Source: Antedon mediterranea (Eukaryota; Echinodermata; Crinoidea; Comatulida; Antedonidae). Taken from it: a stretch of 64,000 nucleotides of DNA. Shown piece by piece: positions 35,129 to 48,396 of the stretch (its first letter is position 1; every line of letters starts with the position of its first letter). Both the position numbers and the translations under genes were made by a program. The notes beneath the pieces were generated by a model, which was not told where the DNA came from, searched no databases, and worked only from the letters and a program-made list of their open reading frames with translations. The stretch covers positions 13,491,001 to 13,555,000 of the forward strand of contig NC_092680.1 in the NCBI RefSeq assembly GCF_964355755.1, given 5' to 3'.

Positions 35129-36335
35129 CTAGATTTGAACTCGTCACTACGTACGAGTTAGGTTATCCGCAGCGCAAAGGCCACGTGCACGTCATACGTT
35201 AGAATATTGCGCGCAGAAAAACGATTATGCCATTTAAAAAATGTTAGTGCGCTCTCAATTTTGCGTCACGTCTGAGTATATACGGTATACACTATAACTG
35301 TATACGTACTACTTACAGTTCAGAATAGGTGAAAATAAGTGACCAAAGTTATTGACGCTTTTGCACATGATGACGTCATAACAATTTTTAAAATGGTGAA
35401 TCATGCGAAAGATAATTGATTGACCTAGACAATATAAAGAAATGGAGGGCAATGGAATACGGATAAGTGGAGATGCGCTCTATTAAATGTGATGAGCTAT
35501 ACGAAAGAGAAAAAAATCCTATATTTTATATTCGAGTGGCCATACGATGACGTCACAATGTCCTGTTAGCTACATCGATGCATGATTCGATATCTACAAC
35601 TCATCAACTTTCAGAATGTGTAATTTTAAAAAAGTTCACCACGTAGTTTAGAATCTATGACTTTTTTTAAAAAGGCATAATTTTCACGAATTTTTTAACT
35701 TTTTCATCAAAAACGCGCGCAAATTATTCAATTCTACGTGCTCGTATGACGTGATTTTAAGTCGAAATTGATTGAAAATTGGTAAATTTACTAGAAAAGG
35801 GTGGAAAAACAAAAACCAAGCAAAAAAAAGATGTTTTTGCTCTACGTGCGCACGCGCGCGTAAGAAAAGTGCGCACGCTTGGGAATTTTTGAAATGCTCA
35901 AAATGACCTGAAACGCGTAGAAAGTTGATTAGAAATTGATTTTTCGCATTTTGAAATTTTAAACGCGCGTGCGCGCGTAACTTTCTATAAAACATGCCAT
36001 TTTCTCTCCATAGAAAGTTATCGCATGATATGACTTAAATTTTCACCAAGTCTGAATACAAAATGACTTTTGGTTTTTATTCTATGATCAATCATTGAAA
36101 TTCATAAAATCACGCGTAACTTACGCTGCGCGACTCAAAATTCATAAAAAAAAGTTTCTTGCACATCTACAGCTACAGGGCAATCTTTTGACAAAGTTAT
36201 ACAATCATATGTTGGCCAGAATTAGAGATACGCTGCGAACAAAATTCGTGGAAAGAAAGAAGAAAATAGAAGAAAAAAGAGAAAAAAAAGATCCTGACAA
36301 TAACAAGAGGTTATCCGCCAAGTGCGGATAACCAA
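35129..36335 (+). repeat. Family A unit, complete
   Basis: 1,207 bp. The left hairpin has one stem mismatch (GACGAGTT to TACGAGTT), rare in the array. The A-run is short and interrupted by G. A 103-codon minus-strand frame crosses it (35684-35995) but is not kept in sister units. Confidence 0.94.
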
Positions 36336-37488
36336 CTAGATTTGAACTCGTCACTTCGGACGAGTTAGGTTATCCGCAGCGCAAAGGCCACGCGCACGTC
36401 ATACGTTAGAATATTGCGCGCAGAAAAAAGATTAAGGCATTGAAACAATTTCAGTGCGCTCTCTGTTTTTCGTCACGTCTAAGTATATACGGTATACACT
36501 ATATACTGTATACGTACTACATACAGTGCAGAATAGGTGAAATTAAGTGACCAAAGTTATTGACGCTTTTGAACAAGATGACGTCATCACAATTTTTAAA
36601 ATGGTGAATCGTGCGAAAGATAATTGATTGACCTAGACAACATAAAAAAATGGGGGGAAATGGAATACGGATAAGTAGAGATGCGCTCTATTAAATTTGA
36701 CGAGCTATGACGAAAGAGAAAAAAATCCTATATTTTATATTCGAGTGGCCATACGATGATGTCACAATGTCCGGTTAGCCATATTCGTGCATGAATCGAT
36801 ATCTACAAGTCATCAACTACCAGAATATGTAATTTGAAAAAAGTTCACCACGTAGTTTAGAATCTATGACTGTTTAAAAAAAAGCATAATTTTCACAAAT
36901 TTTTGAACTTTTTCATCAAAAACGCGCGCAAATTGTTTAATTCTACGTGCTCGTATGACGTGATTTTAAGTCGAAATTGATTAAAAATTGGTAAATTTGC
37001 TATAAAAGGCTGAAAAAGCAAAAATCAAGCAAAAAAAGGGTGTTTTTGCGCTACGTGCGCACGCGCGCGTAAAAAAATTGCGCACGCGTGGGAATTTTTG
37101 AAATGCTCAAAATGACATAAAACGCTTAGAAAGTTGATTAGAAATTGATTTTTCGCATTTTGAAATTTTAAACGCGCGTGCACGCGTAACTTTTCGTAAA
37201 ACATGCCATTTTCTCTCTATAGAAAGTTAGCGCATGATATGACTTAAATTTTCACCAAGTTTCAATACAAAATGACATATAGTTTTTATTCTATGATCAA
37301 TCATTGAAATATATAAAATCGCGCGTAACTTACGCTGCGCGACTCAAAATTCATAAAAAAAAGTTTCTTGCACATCTACAGCTACAGGGCAATCTTTTGA
37401 CAAAGTTATACAATTATATGTTGGCCAGAATTAGAGATACGCTGCCAACAAAAAATGGGAGAGAAGTGTGTAAAGAAAGAAATAAATA
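36336..37488 (+). repeat. Family A unit, tailless type 1
   Basis: 1,153 bp. Left hairpin loop ACTTCG. Site b mutated to TGATGTCA. Ends AAATAAATA. Confidence 0.94.
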
Positions 37489-38628
37489 CTAGATTTGAAC
37501 TCGTCACTACGGACGAGTTAGGTTATCCGCAGAGCAAAAGCCACGTGCACGTCATACGTTAGAATATTGCGCAGAGAAAAACATTATGCCATTGAAAAAA
37601 TGTTAGTGCGCTCTCTATTTTACGTCACGTCTAAGTATACACGGTATACACTATATATTGTATACGTACTACATACAGTTCAGAATAGGTGAAAATAAGT
37701 GACCAAAGTTAATGACGCTTTTGAACATGATGACGTCATCACAATTTTAAAAATGGTATATCATCCGAAAGATAATTGATTGACCTAGACAAAAAAAAAA
37801 TTGAGGGAAATGGAATACGGATAAGTAGAGATGCGCTCTATTAAATTTGACGAGCTATGATGAAAGAGAAAAAAATCCTATATTTTATATTTGAGTGGCC
37901 ATACGATGACGTCACTATGTCCTGTTAGCCATATCGATGCATGATTCGATATCTACAACTCATCAACTTCCAGAATGTGTAATTTAAAAAAAGTTCTCCT
38001 CGTAGTTTACAATCTATGACTGTTTTAAAAAAGGCATAATTTTGACAAATTTTTGAACTTTTTCATAAAAAACGCGCGCAAATTGTTCAATTCTACGTGC
38101 TCGTATGACGTGAATTTAAGTCGAAATTGATTGAAAATTGGTAAATTTACTAGAAAAGGCTGAAAAAACAAAAATCAAGCAAAAAATGTATGTTTTTGCG
38201 CTAAGTGCGCACGCGCGCGTAAAAAAATTGCGCACGCGTGGGAATTTTTGAAATGTTCAAAATGACCTGAAACGCGTAGAAAGTTGATTAGAAATTAATT
38301 TTACGCATTTTGAAATTTTAAACGCGCGTGCGCGCGTAACTTTATTTGAAACATGCCATTTTTAATCCATAGAAAGTTTGCGCATGATATGACTTAAATT
38401 TTCACCGAGCTTCAATACAAAATGACTTTTAGTTTTTAATCTATGATCAATCATTGAAATTCATATAATTGCGCGTAACTTACGCTGCGCGTCTCGAAAT
38501 TCGAAAAAAAAAATGTCATGCACATCTACAGATCCAGGCCAATCTTATAACAAAGTTATAGAATTATATGTTGGCTAGAATTAGAGATACGCTGCGAACA
38601 AAATTCGTGGAAAGAAAGAAGAATAAAG

Positions 38629-38666
<38 letters not shown>

Positions 38667-38710
38667 TCCTGACAATAACAAGGGGTTATCCGCCAAGTGC
38701 GGATAACCAA
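37489..38710 (+). repeat. Family A unit, complete, longest A-run
   Basis: 1,222 bp. An uninterrupted A-run of 36 at 38629-38664 precedes the tail cassette. The AATATA before AAAAATTGAGGG is deleted (GACAAAAAAAAAATTGAGGG). Confidence 0.94.
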
Positions 38711-39937
38711 CTAGATTTGAACTCGTCACTACGGACGAGTTAGGTTATCCGCGGCGCAAAAGCCACGTGCACGTCTTACGCTAGAATATTGCGCGCATAA
38801 AAACGATTATGCCATTGAAAAAAATGTTAGTGCGCTCTCTATTTTGTGTCACGTCTGAGTATATACGGTATACGCTATATACTGTATACGTACTACATAC
38901 AGAGCAGAATAGGTGAAAATAAGGGACCCAAGTTATTGACTCTTTTGGACATGATGACGTCATCACAATTTAAAAAATGGTAGATTATGCGAAAGATAAT
39001 TGATTGGCCTAGACAATATAACAAAATGGGGGGAAATGGAATACGGATAAGTGGAGATGCGCTCTATTAAATGTGATGAGCTATGCGAAAGAGACAAAAA
39101 TCCTATATTTTATATTCGAGTGGCCATACGATGACGTCACAATGTCCGGTTAGCCATATCGATGAATGATTTGATATTTACAACTCATCTACTTCCAGAA
39201 TCTGAAATTTTAAAAATTTTCACCTCGGAGTTTAGAATCTATGTCTTTTTAAAAAAAGGCATAATTTTCACGAATTTTTTAACTTTTTCATCAAAAACGC
39301 GCGCAAATTGTTCAATTCTACGTTCTCGTATGACGTGATTTTAAGTCGAAATTGTTTGAAAGTTGGTAAAATTACTAGAGAAGGCTTAAAAAACAAAAAT
39401 CAAGCAAAAAAAACATGTTTTTGCCTTACGTGCGCACGCGCGCGTAAAAATATTGCGCACGCGTGGGAATTTTTGAAATGCTCAAAATGACATGAAACGC
39501 GTAGAAAGTTGATTAGAAATGACTTTTGCGCAATTTGAAATTTTGAACGCACGTGCGCGCGTAACTTTCTGTAAAACATGCCATTTTCTCTCCATAGAAA
39601 GTTTGCGATTAATATGACTTAAATTTTCACTAAGTTTCAAAACAAAATGACTTATAGTTTTTAATCTATGATCAATCATTGAAATTCATAAAATCGCACT
39701 TAACTTACGCTGCGCGACTCTAAAGTCAAAAAACGAAACGTCCTGCACATCTACCGCTACAGGTCAATATTATGACAAAGTTACACAATCTTATGTTGGC
39801 CAGAATTAGAGATATGCGACCAACAAAATTCGTGGAAAGAAAGAAGAAAATAGAAAAAAAAGAAAAAAAAAAAAAAGAAAAAAAAAAAAAAGATCCTGAC
39901 AATAACAAGGGGTTATCCGCCAAGAGCGGATAACCAA
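38711..39937 (+). repeat. Family A unit, complete, loop CAAGA
   Basis: 1,227 bp. The tail A-run is interrupted by three G residues, and the hairpin loop is CAAGA as in units 8498 and 10924. Confidence 0.94.
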
Positions 39938-41088
39938 CTAGACTTGAACTCGTCACTACGGACGAGTTAGGTTATCCGCAGCGCAAAGGCCACGTGCACG
40001 TCATACGTTAAAATATTGCGCGCAGAAAAACGATTAAGTCATTGAAACAATTTCAGTGTGCTCTCTATTTTTCGTCACGTCTGAATATATACGGTATACG
40101 CTATATACTGTATACGTACTACATACAGTGCAGAATAGGTGAAAATAAGTGACCAAAGTTATTGACGCTTTTGGACATGATGACGTCATCACAATTTCTA
40201 AAATGGTGAATCATGCGAAAGATAATTGATTGACCTAGACAATATAAAGAAATGGAGGGCAATGGAATACGGATAAGTGGAGATGCGCTCTATTAAATGT
40301 GATGAGCTATACGAAAGAGAAAAAAATCCTATATTTTATATTCGAGTGGCCATACGATGACGTCACAATGTCCTGTTAGCTATATCGATGCATGATTCGA
40401 TATCTACAACTCATCAACTTCCAGAATGTGTAATTTAAAAAAAGTTCACCACGTAGTTTATAATCTATGACTTTTAAAAAAAAAGCATAATTTTCACGAA
40501 TTTTTTAACTTTTTCATCAAAAATGCGCGTAAATTGTTTAATTCTACGTGCTCGTCTGACGTGATTTTAAGTTCAAATTGTTTGAAAGTTGGTAAATTTA
40601 CTAGAAAAGGGTGGAAAAACAAAAATCAAGAAAAAAAAAATGTTTTTGCGCTACGTGCGCACGCGCGCGTAAGAAAAGTGCGCACGCGTGGGAATTTTTG
40701 AAATGCTCAAAATGACATGAAACGCGTAGAAAGTTGATTAGAAATTGATTTTTCGCATTTTTAAATTTTAAACGCGCGTGCGCGAGTAACTTTTTGTAAA
40801 ACATGCCATTTTCTCTCCATAGAAAGTTAGCGCATGATATGACTTAAATTTTCACCAAGTTTCAATACAAAATGACATATAGTTTTTATTCTATAATCAA
40901 TCATTGAAATTCATAAAATCGCGCGTAACTTACGCTGCGCGACTCAAAATTCATAAAAAAAAGTTTCTTGCACATCTACAGCTACAGGGCAATCTTTTGA
41001 CAAAGTTATACAATCATATGTTGGCCAGAATTAGAGTTACGCTGCCAACAAAAAATGGGAGAGAAGTGTGTAAAGAAAGAAATAAATA
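39938..41088 (+). repeat. Family A unit, tailless type 1, CTAGACTTG start
   Basis: 1,151 bp. The CTAGACTTG start is shared only with unit 31543. It is the last unit before the duplicated six-unit block. Confidence 0.94.
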
Positions 41089-42350
41089 CTAGATTTGAAC
41101 TCGTCACTTCGGACGAGTTAGGTTATCCGCAGCGCAAAGGCCACGTGCACGTCATACGTTAGAATATTGCGCGCAGAAAAACGATTATGCCATTGAAAAA
41201 ATGTTAGTGCGCTCTCTATTTTGTGTCACGTCAAAGTATATACGGTATACACTATATTCTGTATACGTACAACATACAGTGCAGAATAGGTGAAAATAAG
41301 GGACCCAAGTTATTGACGCTTTTGGACATGATGACGTCATCACAATTTAAAAAATTGTAGATTATGCGAAAGATAATTGATTGGCCTAGACAATATAACA
41401 AAATGGGAGAAATGGAATACGGATAAGTGGAGATGCGCTCTATTAAATGTGATGAGCTATGAGAAAGAGACAAAAATCCTATATTTTATATTCGAGTGGC
41501 CATACGTTGACGTCACAATGTCCGGTTAGCCATATCGATGCATGATATGATATCTACAACTCATCTACTTCCAGAATCTGAAATTTTCAAAATTTTCACC
41601 ACGGACTTTAGAATCTATGACTTTTTAAAAAAAGGCATAATTTTCACGAATTTTTTAACTTTTTCATCAAAAACGCGCGCAAATTGTTCAATTCTACGTG
41701 CTCGTATGACGTGATTTTAAGTCGAAATTGATTGAAAACTGGTAAATTTACTAGAAAAGGCTGGAAAAACAAAAATCAAGGAAAAAATAGATGTTTTTGC
41801 GCTACGTGCGCACGCGCGCGTAAGAAAAGTGCGCACGCGTGGGAATTTTTGAAATGCTCAAAATGACATGAAACGCGTAGAAAGTTGATTAGAAATTGAT
41901 TTTTCGCATTTTGAAATTTTAAACGCGCGTGCGCGCGTAATTTTCTGTAAAACATGCCATTTTCTCTCCATAGAAAGTTAGCGCATGATATAAATTAAAC
42001 TTTTGCCAAGTTCCAAATTAAATGGTTTAATGGTTTTCGATCTAAATTAAATACGCAAAATTCATAAAATCGCGCGTAACTTACGCTGCGCAACTCGGAC
42101 GGTACCGAAAACCTTATTACGACATATTCAGATAGAGATCAATCTTCTGATAAAGTTACAAAATGTTATGTTGAGAAGATTTAGAGATACACGCGCAACA
42201 AAATTCTGGGAAAGAAAGAAGAATAAGAAAGAAAAAAAAAAAAAAAAAAAAAAAAGATCCTGACAATAACAAGGGGTTATCCGCCAAGTGCGGATAACCA
42301 AAAAGATCCTGACAATAACAAGGGGTTATCCGCCAAGTGCGGATAACCAA
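41089..42350 (+). repeat. Block 1 unit 1: family A with doubled tail cassette
   Basis: 1,262 bp. GGACGGTACCGAAAACC right-half variant. Two 47-bp tail cassettes at 42255-42301 and 42304-42350. Site b altered (GTTGACGTCAC keeps the octamer after a T change). Confidence 0.95.
42255..42350 (+). repeat. Tandem 47-bp tail cassettes (reference pair)
   Basis: Each cassette runs from AGATCCTGACAATAACAAG through the 25-nt terminal hairpin to CCAA. Doubled cassettes also occur at 45890-46015, 56007-56102, 59642-59767, 62101-62201 and 63371-63484, with spacers from 2 to about 32 bp. Confidence 0.95.
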
Positions 42351-43572
42351 CTAGATTTGAACTCGTCACTACGGACGAGTTAGGTTATCCGCAGCGCAAA
42401 AGTCACGCGCATGACACATAAGTTAGAATATTGCGCGCAGAAAAACGATTATGCCATTGAAAAAAATGTTAGTGAGCCCTCTATTTTGCGTCACGTCTGA
42501 GTATATACGGTATACACTATATACTGTATACGTACTACATACAGTGCTGAATAGGTGAAAATAAGTGACCAAAGTTATTGACGCTTTTGGACATGATGAC
42601 GTCATAACAATTTTAAAAATGGTGTATCATTCGTAAGATAATTGATTGACCTAGGCAATATATAAAAATGGGGGAAAATGGAATACGGATAAGTGGAGAT
42701 GTGCTCTATTAAATGTGATGAGCTATGACGAAAGAGACAAAAATCCTATATTTGATATTCGTGTGGCCATACGACGACGTCACAATGTCCGGTTAGCCAA
42801 ATCAATGCATGATTCTATATTTACAACTCATCTACATTCAAAATATGTAATTTTAAAAAAGTTCACCACGTAGTTTAGAATCTATGACTGTTTAAAAAAA
42901 GGCATAATTTTGACAAATTTTTGAACTTTTTCATCAAAAATGCGCGTAAATTGTTTAATTCTACGTGTTCGTATGACGTGATTTTAAGTCGAAATTGTTT
43001 GAAAGTTGGTAAATTTACTAAAAAAGACAGGAAAAACAAAAATCAAGCAAAAAAATGATGTTTTTGCGCTACGTGCGCACGCGCGCGTAAAAAAATTGCG
43101 CACAAGTGGGAATTTTTGAAATGCTCAAAATGACATGAAATGCGTAGAAAGTTGATTAGAAGTTGATTTTTCGCATTTTGAAATTTTAAACGCGCGTGCG
43201 CGCGTAACTTTTTGTGAAACATGCCATTTTTAATCCAAAGAAAGTTTGCGCATTATATGACTTAAATTTTCACCAAATTTCAATTAAAAACGACTTTTAG
43301 TTTTTATTCTATGATCAATCATTGAAATTCACAAAATCGCGCGTAACTTACGCTGCGCAACTCGAAATTTGAAAAAAAAAGTTTCTTGCACATCTACAGC
43401 TACAGGGCAATATTTTGACAAAGTTATATAATCATTTGTTAGCCAGAATTAGAGATATGCTTGCAACAAAATTCGGGGAAAGAAAGAAGAAAATAGAAAA
43501 AAAAAGAGAAAAATAAAAAAAAAAAAGATCCTGACAATAACAAGGGGTTATCCGCCAAGTGCGGATAACCAA
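42351..43572 (+). repeat. Block 1 unit 2: family A, complete
   Basis: 1,222 bp. Site b is CGACGTCA. The right half and tail run resemble unit 21470. GCGCACGCGTGGG is altered to GCGCACAAGTGGG. Confidence 0.95.
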
Positions 43573-44717
43573 CTAGATTTGAACTCGTCACTACGGACGA
43601 GTTAGGTTATCCGCAGCGCAAAAGCCACGCGCACGTCATACGTTAGAATATTGCGCGCAGAAAAACGATTATGCCAATGAAAAAATGTTAGTGCGCTCTC
43701 TATTTTGCGTCACGTCAAAGTATATACGGTATACACTATATTCTGTATACGTACTACATACAGTGCAGAATAGGTGAAAATAAGGGACCCAAGTTATTGA
43801 CGCTTTTGGACATGATGACGTCATCACAATTTTTAAAATGGTGAATCATTCGAAAGATAATTGATTGGCCTAGACAATATAACAAAATAGGGGGAAATGG
43901 AATACGGATAAGTGGAGATGCGCTCTATTAAATGTGATGAGCTATGCGAAAGAGACAAAAATCCTATATTTTATATTCGAGTGGCCATATGATGACGTCA
44001 CAATGTCCGGTTAGCCATATCGATGCATGATTTGATATTTACAACTCATCTACTTTTAGAATCTGAAATTTTAAATATTTTCACCACGGAGTTTAGAATC
44101 TATGACTTTTTAAAAAAAGGCATAATTTTCACGAATTTTTTAACTTTTTCATCAAAAACGCGCGCAAATTGTTCAATTCTACGTGCTCGTATGACGTGAT
44201 TTTAAGTCGAAATTGTTTGAAAGTTGGTAAATTTACTAGAAAAGACTGAAAAAACAAAAATCAAGCAAAAAAAAGATGTTTTTGCGCTACGTGCGCACGC
44301 GCGCGTAAAAAATATGCGCACGCGTGGGAATTTTTGAAATGCTCAAAATGACCTGAAACGCGTAGAAAGTTGATTAGAAATGGATTTTTCGCAATTTGAA
44401 ATTTTAAACGCGCGTGCGCGCGTAACTTTCTTTAAAACATGCCATTTTCTCTCCATAGAAAGTTAGCGCATGATATGACTTAAATTTTTACCAAGTTTCA
44501 ATACAAAATTACTTTTAGTTTTTATTCTATAATCAATCATTGAAATTCATAAAATCGCACGTAACTTACGCTGCGCGACTCTAAAGTCAAAAAACGAAAC
44601 GTCCTGCACATCTACCGCTACAGGTCAATATTATGACAAAGTTACACAATCTTATGTTGGCCAGAATTAGAGATATGCGTGCAACAAAATTCGTGGAAAG
44701 AAAGAAGAAAATAGAAA
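43573..44717 (+). repeat. Block 1 unit 3: family A, tailless type 2
   Basis: 1,145 bp. Ends AGAAGAAAATAGAAA at CTAG. Confidence 0.95.
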
Positions 44718-46015
44718 CTAGATTTGAACTCGTCACTACGGACGAGTTAGGTTATCCGCCTCGCAAAACCCACGCGCATGACACCTAAGTTAGAATATTG
44801 CGCGCAGAAAAACGATTATGCCATTGAAAAAATGTTAGTGAGCCCTCTATTTTGTGTCGCGTCTAAGTGTGTACGGTATACACTATATACTGTATACGTA
44901 CTACATACAGTGCAGAATAGGTGAAAATAAGTGACCAAAGTTATTGACGCATTTGAACATGATGACGTCATCACAATTTTAAAAATGGTGAATCATGCGA
45001 AAGATAATTGATTGATCTAGACAATATAAAAAAATTGAGTAAAATGGAATACGGATAAGTGGAGATGCGCTCTATTAAATTTGACGAGCTATGACGAAAG
45101 AGAAAAAAATCCTATATTTTATATTCGGGTGGCCATACGATAACGTAACAATGTCCGGTTAGCCATATCAATGCATGATTCAAGAAAAACAACTCATCTA
45201 CTTCCAGAATATGTAATTTTAAAAAAGTTCACCACGTAGTTTAGAAGTTATGACTGTTTAAAAAAAGGTCTAATTTTGACGATTTTTTGAAGTTTTTCAT
45301 CAAAAACACGCGCAAATTATCCAATTCTACGTGCTCGTGTGACGTGATTATAAGTCGAAATTGATTGAAAATTTATAAATTTTCTAGAAAAGGCTGAAAA
45401 AATAAAAATCAAGCAAAAAAAAGATGTTTTTGCGCTACGTGCGCACGCGCGCGTAAAAAATTAGCGCACGCGTGGGAATTTTTGAAATGCTCAAAATGAC
45501 ATGAAACGCATAGAAAGTTGATTAGAAATTGATTTATCGCATTTTGAAATTTTAAACGCGCGTGCGCGCGTAACTTTTTAAAACCATGCCATTTTTAATC
45601 CATAGAAAGTTAGCGCATGATATGACTTAAATTTTCACCAAGTTTCAATACAAAATGACTTTTGGTTTTTAATCTATGATCAATCATTGAAATTCATAAA
45701 ATCGCGCGTAACTTACGCTGCGCGACTCGAAAATCAAAAAACAAAGTTTCTTGCACATCTACAGATATAGGTCAATCTTATGACAAAGTTATACAATCAT
45801 TTGTTAGCCAGAATTAGAGATATGCTTGCAACAAAATTCGTGGAAAGAAAGAAGAAAAAAGAAAAAAAAGAAAAAAAATAAAAAAAAAAAGATCCTGACA
45901 ATAACAAGGGGTTATCCGCCAAGTGCGGATAACCAAAAAAAAGAGAAAAAAAAAAAGAAAAAAAAAAAAGATCCTGACAATAACAAGGGGTTATCCGCCA
46001 AGTGCGGATAACCAA
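44718..46015 (+). repeat. Block 1 unit 4: family A, doubled tail
   Basis: 1,298 bp. Left part CTCGCAAAACCCACGCGCATG as in unit 23838. Site b destroyed (TAACGTAA). Tail cassettes at 45890-45936 and 45969-46015 are separated by an A/G-rich spacer. Confidence 0.95.
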
Positions 46016-47175
46016 CTAGATTTGAACTCGTCACTACGGACGAGTTAGGTTATCCGCATCGCAAAACCCACGCGCATGACACCTAAGTTAGAATATTGCG
46101 CGCAGAAAAACGATTATGCCATTGAAAAAATGTTAGTGAGCCCTCTATTTTGTGTCGCGTCTAAGTGTGTACGGTATACACTATATACTGTATACGTACT
46201 ACATACAGTGCAGAATAGGTGAAAATAAGTGACTAAAGTTATTGACGCTTTTGAACATGATGACGTCATCACACATTTAAAATTGGTAAATCATACGAAA
46301 GATAATTGATTGACCTAAACAATATATAAAAATGGGGGGAAATGGAATACGGATAAGTGGAGATGCGCTATATTAAATGTGACGAGCTACGAGGAAAGAG
46401 ACAAAAATCCTATATTTTATATTCGAGTGGCCATACGATGACGTCACAATGTCCGGTTAGCCATATTGATGCATGATTTGATATCTGCAACTCATCTTCT
46501 ACCAGAATATGTAATTATAAAAAAGTTCACCACGTAGTTTAGAATCTATGACTGTTTAAAAAAAGGCATAATTTTCACAAATTTTTGAACTTTTCCATAA
46601 AAAATGCGCGCAAATTGTTTAATTCTACATGCTCGTATGACGTGATTTTAAGTCGAAATTGATTGAAAATTTATAAATTTACTAGAAAAGGCTGAAAAAA
46701 CAAAAATCAAGCAAAAAAAGGATGTTTTTGCCCTACGTGCGCACGCGCGCGTAAAAAAAATGCGCACGCGTGGGAATTTTTGAAATGCTCAAAATGACAT
46801 GAAACGCGTAGAAAGTTGATTAGAAATTGATTTTTCACATTTTGAAATTTTAAACGCGCGTGCGCGCGTAACTTTTTGTAAAACATGCTATTTTTAATCC
46901 ATAGAAAATTTGCGCATGATATGACTTAAATTTTCACCAAGTTTCAATACAAAATGACTTTTAGTTTTTATTCTATGATCAATCATTGAAATTCACAAAA
47001 TCGCGCGTAACTTACGCTGCGCGACTCGAAATTTGAAAATAAAAGTTTCTTGCACATCTACAGCTACATATCAATCTTATGAAAAAGTTATACAATCATA
47101 TGTTGCCCAAAATTAGAGATATGCGACCAACAAAATTCGTGGAAAGAAAGAAGAAAATAGAAAAAAAAAGAGAAA
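46016..47175 (+). repeat. Block 1 unit 5: family A, tailless
   Basis: 1,160 bp. Ends ATAGAAAAAAAAAGAGAAA at CTAG, a variant of type 2 that keeps part of the A-run. Confidence 0.95.
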
Positions 47176-48396
47176 CTAGATTTGAACTCGTCACTACGGA
47201 CGAGTTAGGTTATCCGCAGTCCTAAAGCCACGTGCACGTCATACGTTGGAATATTGCGCGCAGAAAAACGATTATGCCATTGAAAAAATGTGAGTGCGCT
47301 CTCTATTTTGTGTCACGTCAACGTGTATACGGTATACACTATATACCGTATACGTACTACATACAGTTCAGAATAGGTGAAAATAAGTGACCAAAGTTAT
47401 TGACGCTTTTGCACATGATGACGTCATAACAATTTTTAAAATGGTGAATCATGCGAAAGATAATTGATTGACATAGACAATATAAAGAAATGGAGGGCAA
47501 TGGAATACGGATAAGTGGAGATGCGCTCTATTAAATGTGATGAGCTATACGAAAGAGAAAAAAATCCTATATTTTATATTCAAGTGGCCATACGATGACG
47601 TCACAATGTCCTGATAGCCATATTGATACATGATTCGATATCTACAACTCATCTACTACCAGAATATGTAATTATAAAAAAGTTTACCACGTAGTTTAGA
47701 ATCTATGACTGTTTAAAAAAAGGCATAATTTTGACAAATTTTTGGACTTTTTCATCAAAATTGCGCGCAAATTGTTTAATTCTACGTGCTCGTATGACGA
47801 GATTTTAAGGCAAAATTGATTGAAAATTGGTAAATATATTATAAAAGGCAGAAAAAACGAAAATCAAGCAAAAAAAAGATGTTTTTGCGCTACGTGCGCA
47901 CGGGCGCGTAAAAAAAGTGCGCACGCGTGGGAATTTTTGAAATGCTCAAAATGACATGAAACGCGTAGAAAGTTGATTAGAAATGAATTTTGCGCATTTT
48001 GAAATTTTGAACGCGCGTGCGCGCGTAACTTTATGTAAAACATGCCATTTTTAATCCACAGAAAGTTTGCGCATGATATAACTTAAATTTTCACCAAGTT
48101 TCAATAGAAAATGACTTTTTGTTTTTAATCTATGATCAATTATTGAAATTCATAAAATTGCGCGTAACTTACGCTGCGCAACTCAAAAATCAAAAAACAA
48201 AGTTTCTTGCACATCTACAGATATAGGTCAATCTTATGACAAAGTTATACAATCATTTGTTAGCCAGAATTAGAGATATGCTTGCAACAAAATTCGTGGA
48301 AAGAAAGAAGAATATAGAAAAAAAAAAAAAAGAAAAAAAAAAAAAAAAAAGATCCTGACAATAACAAGGGGTTATCCGCCAAGTGCGGATAACCAA
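47176..48396 (+). repeat. Block 1 unit 6: family A, twin of 49615
   Basis: 1,221 bp. Near-identical and equal in length to unit 49615-50835 (offset 2,439). CAGTCCTAAAGCC left variant and AACGTGTATACGG. Confidence 0.95.

Larger units (their letters stand above)
41089..48396 (+). repeat. Six-unit higher-order block, copy 1
   Basis: 7,308 bp. It recurs at 54841-62148 with constant offset 13,752 and no indel detected; all stretches compared by eye were identical. Both ends fall exactly on unit boundaries: left flanks differ (AAATAAATA versus GGATAACCAA before CTAG) and right flanks differ (CTAG versus an A-run). Confidence 0.93.

Noticed and set aside
34944-35132. Recurrent 62-78-codon plus-strand frames beginning MKFIKSRVTYAARLK in many A units
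   Set aside because: They are the same repeat segment read in the same frame. They run into tail or junction sequence, are broken in sister units, and show no protein-like conservation such as silent-site bias.
35684-35995. 103-codon minus-strand frame, the longest after the helicase gene
   Set aside because: Sister units carry stops or shifts in the same frame, so it is an accident of one copy.
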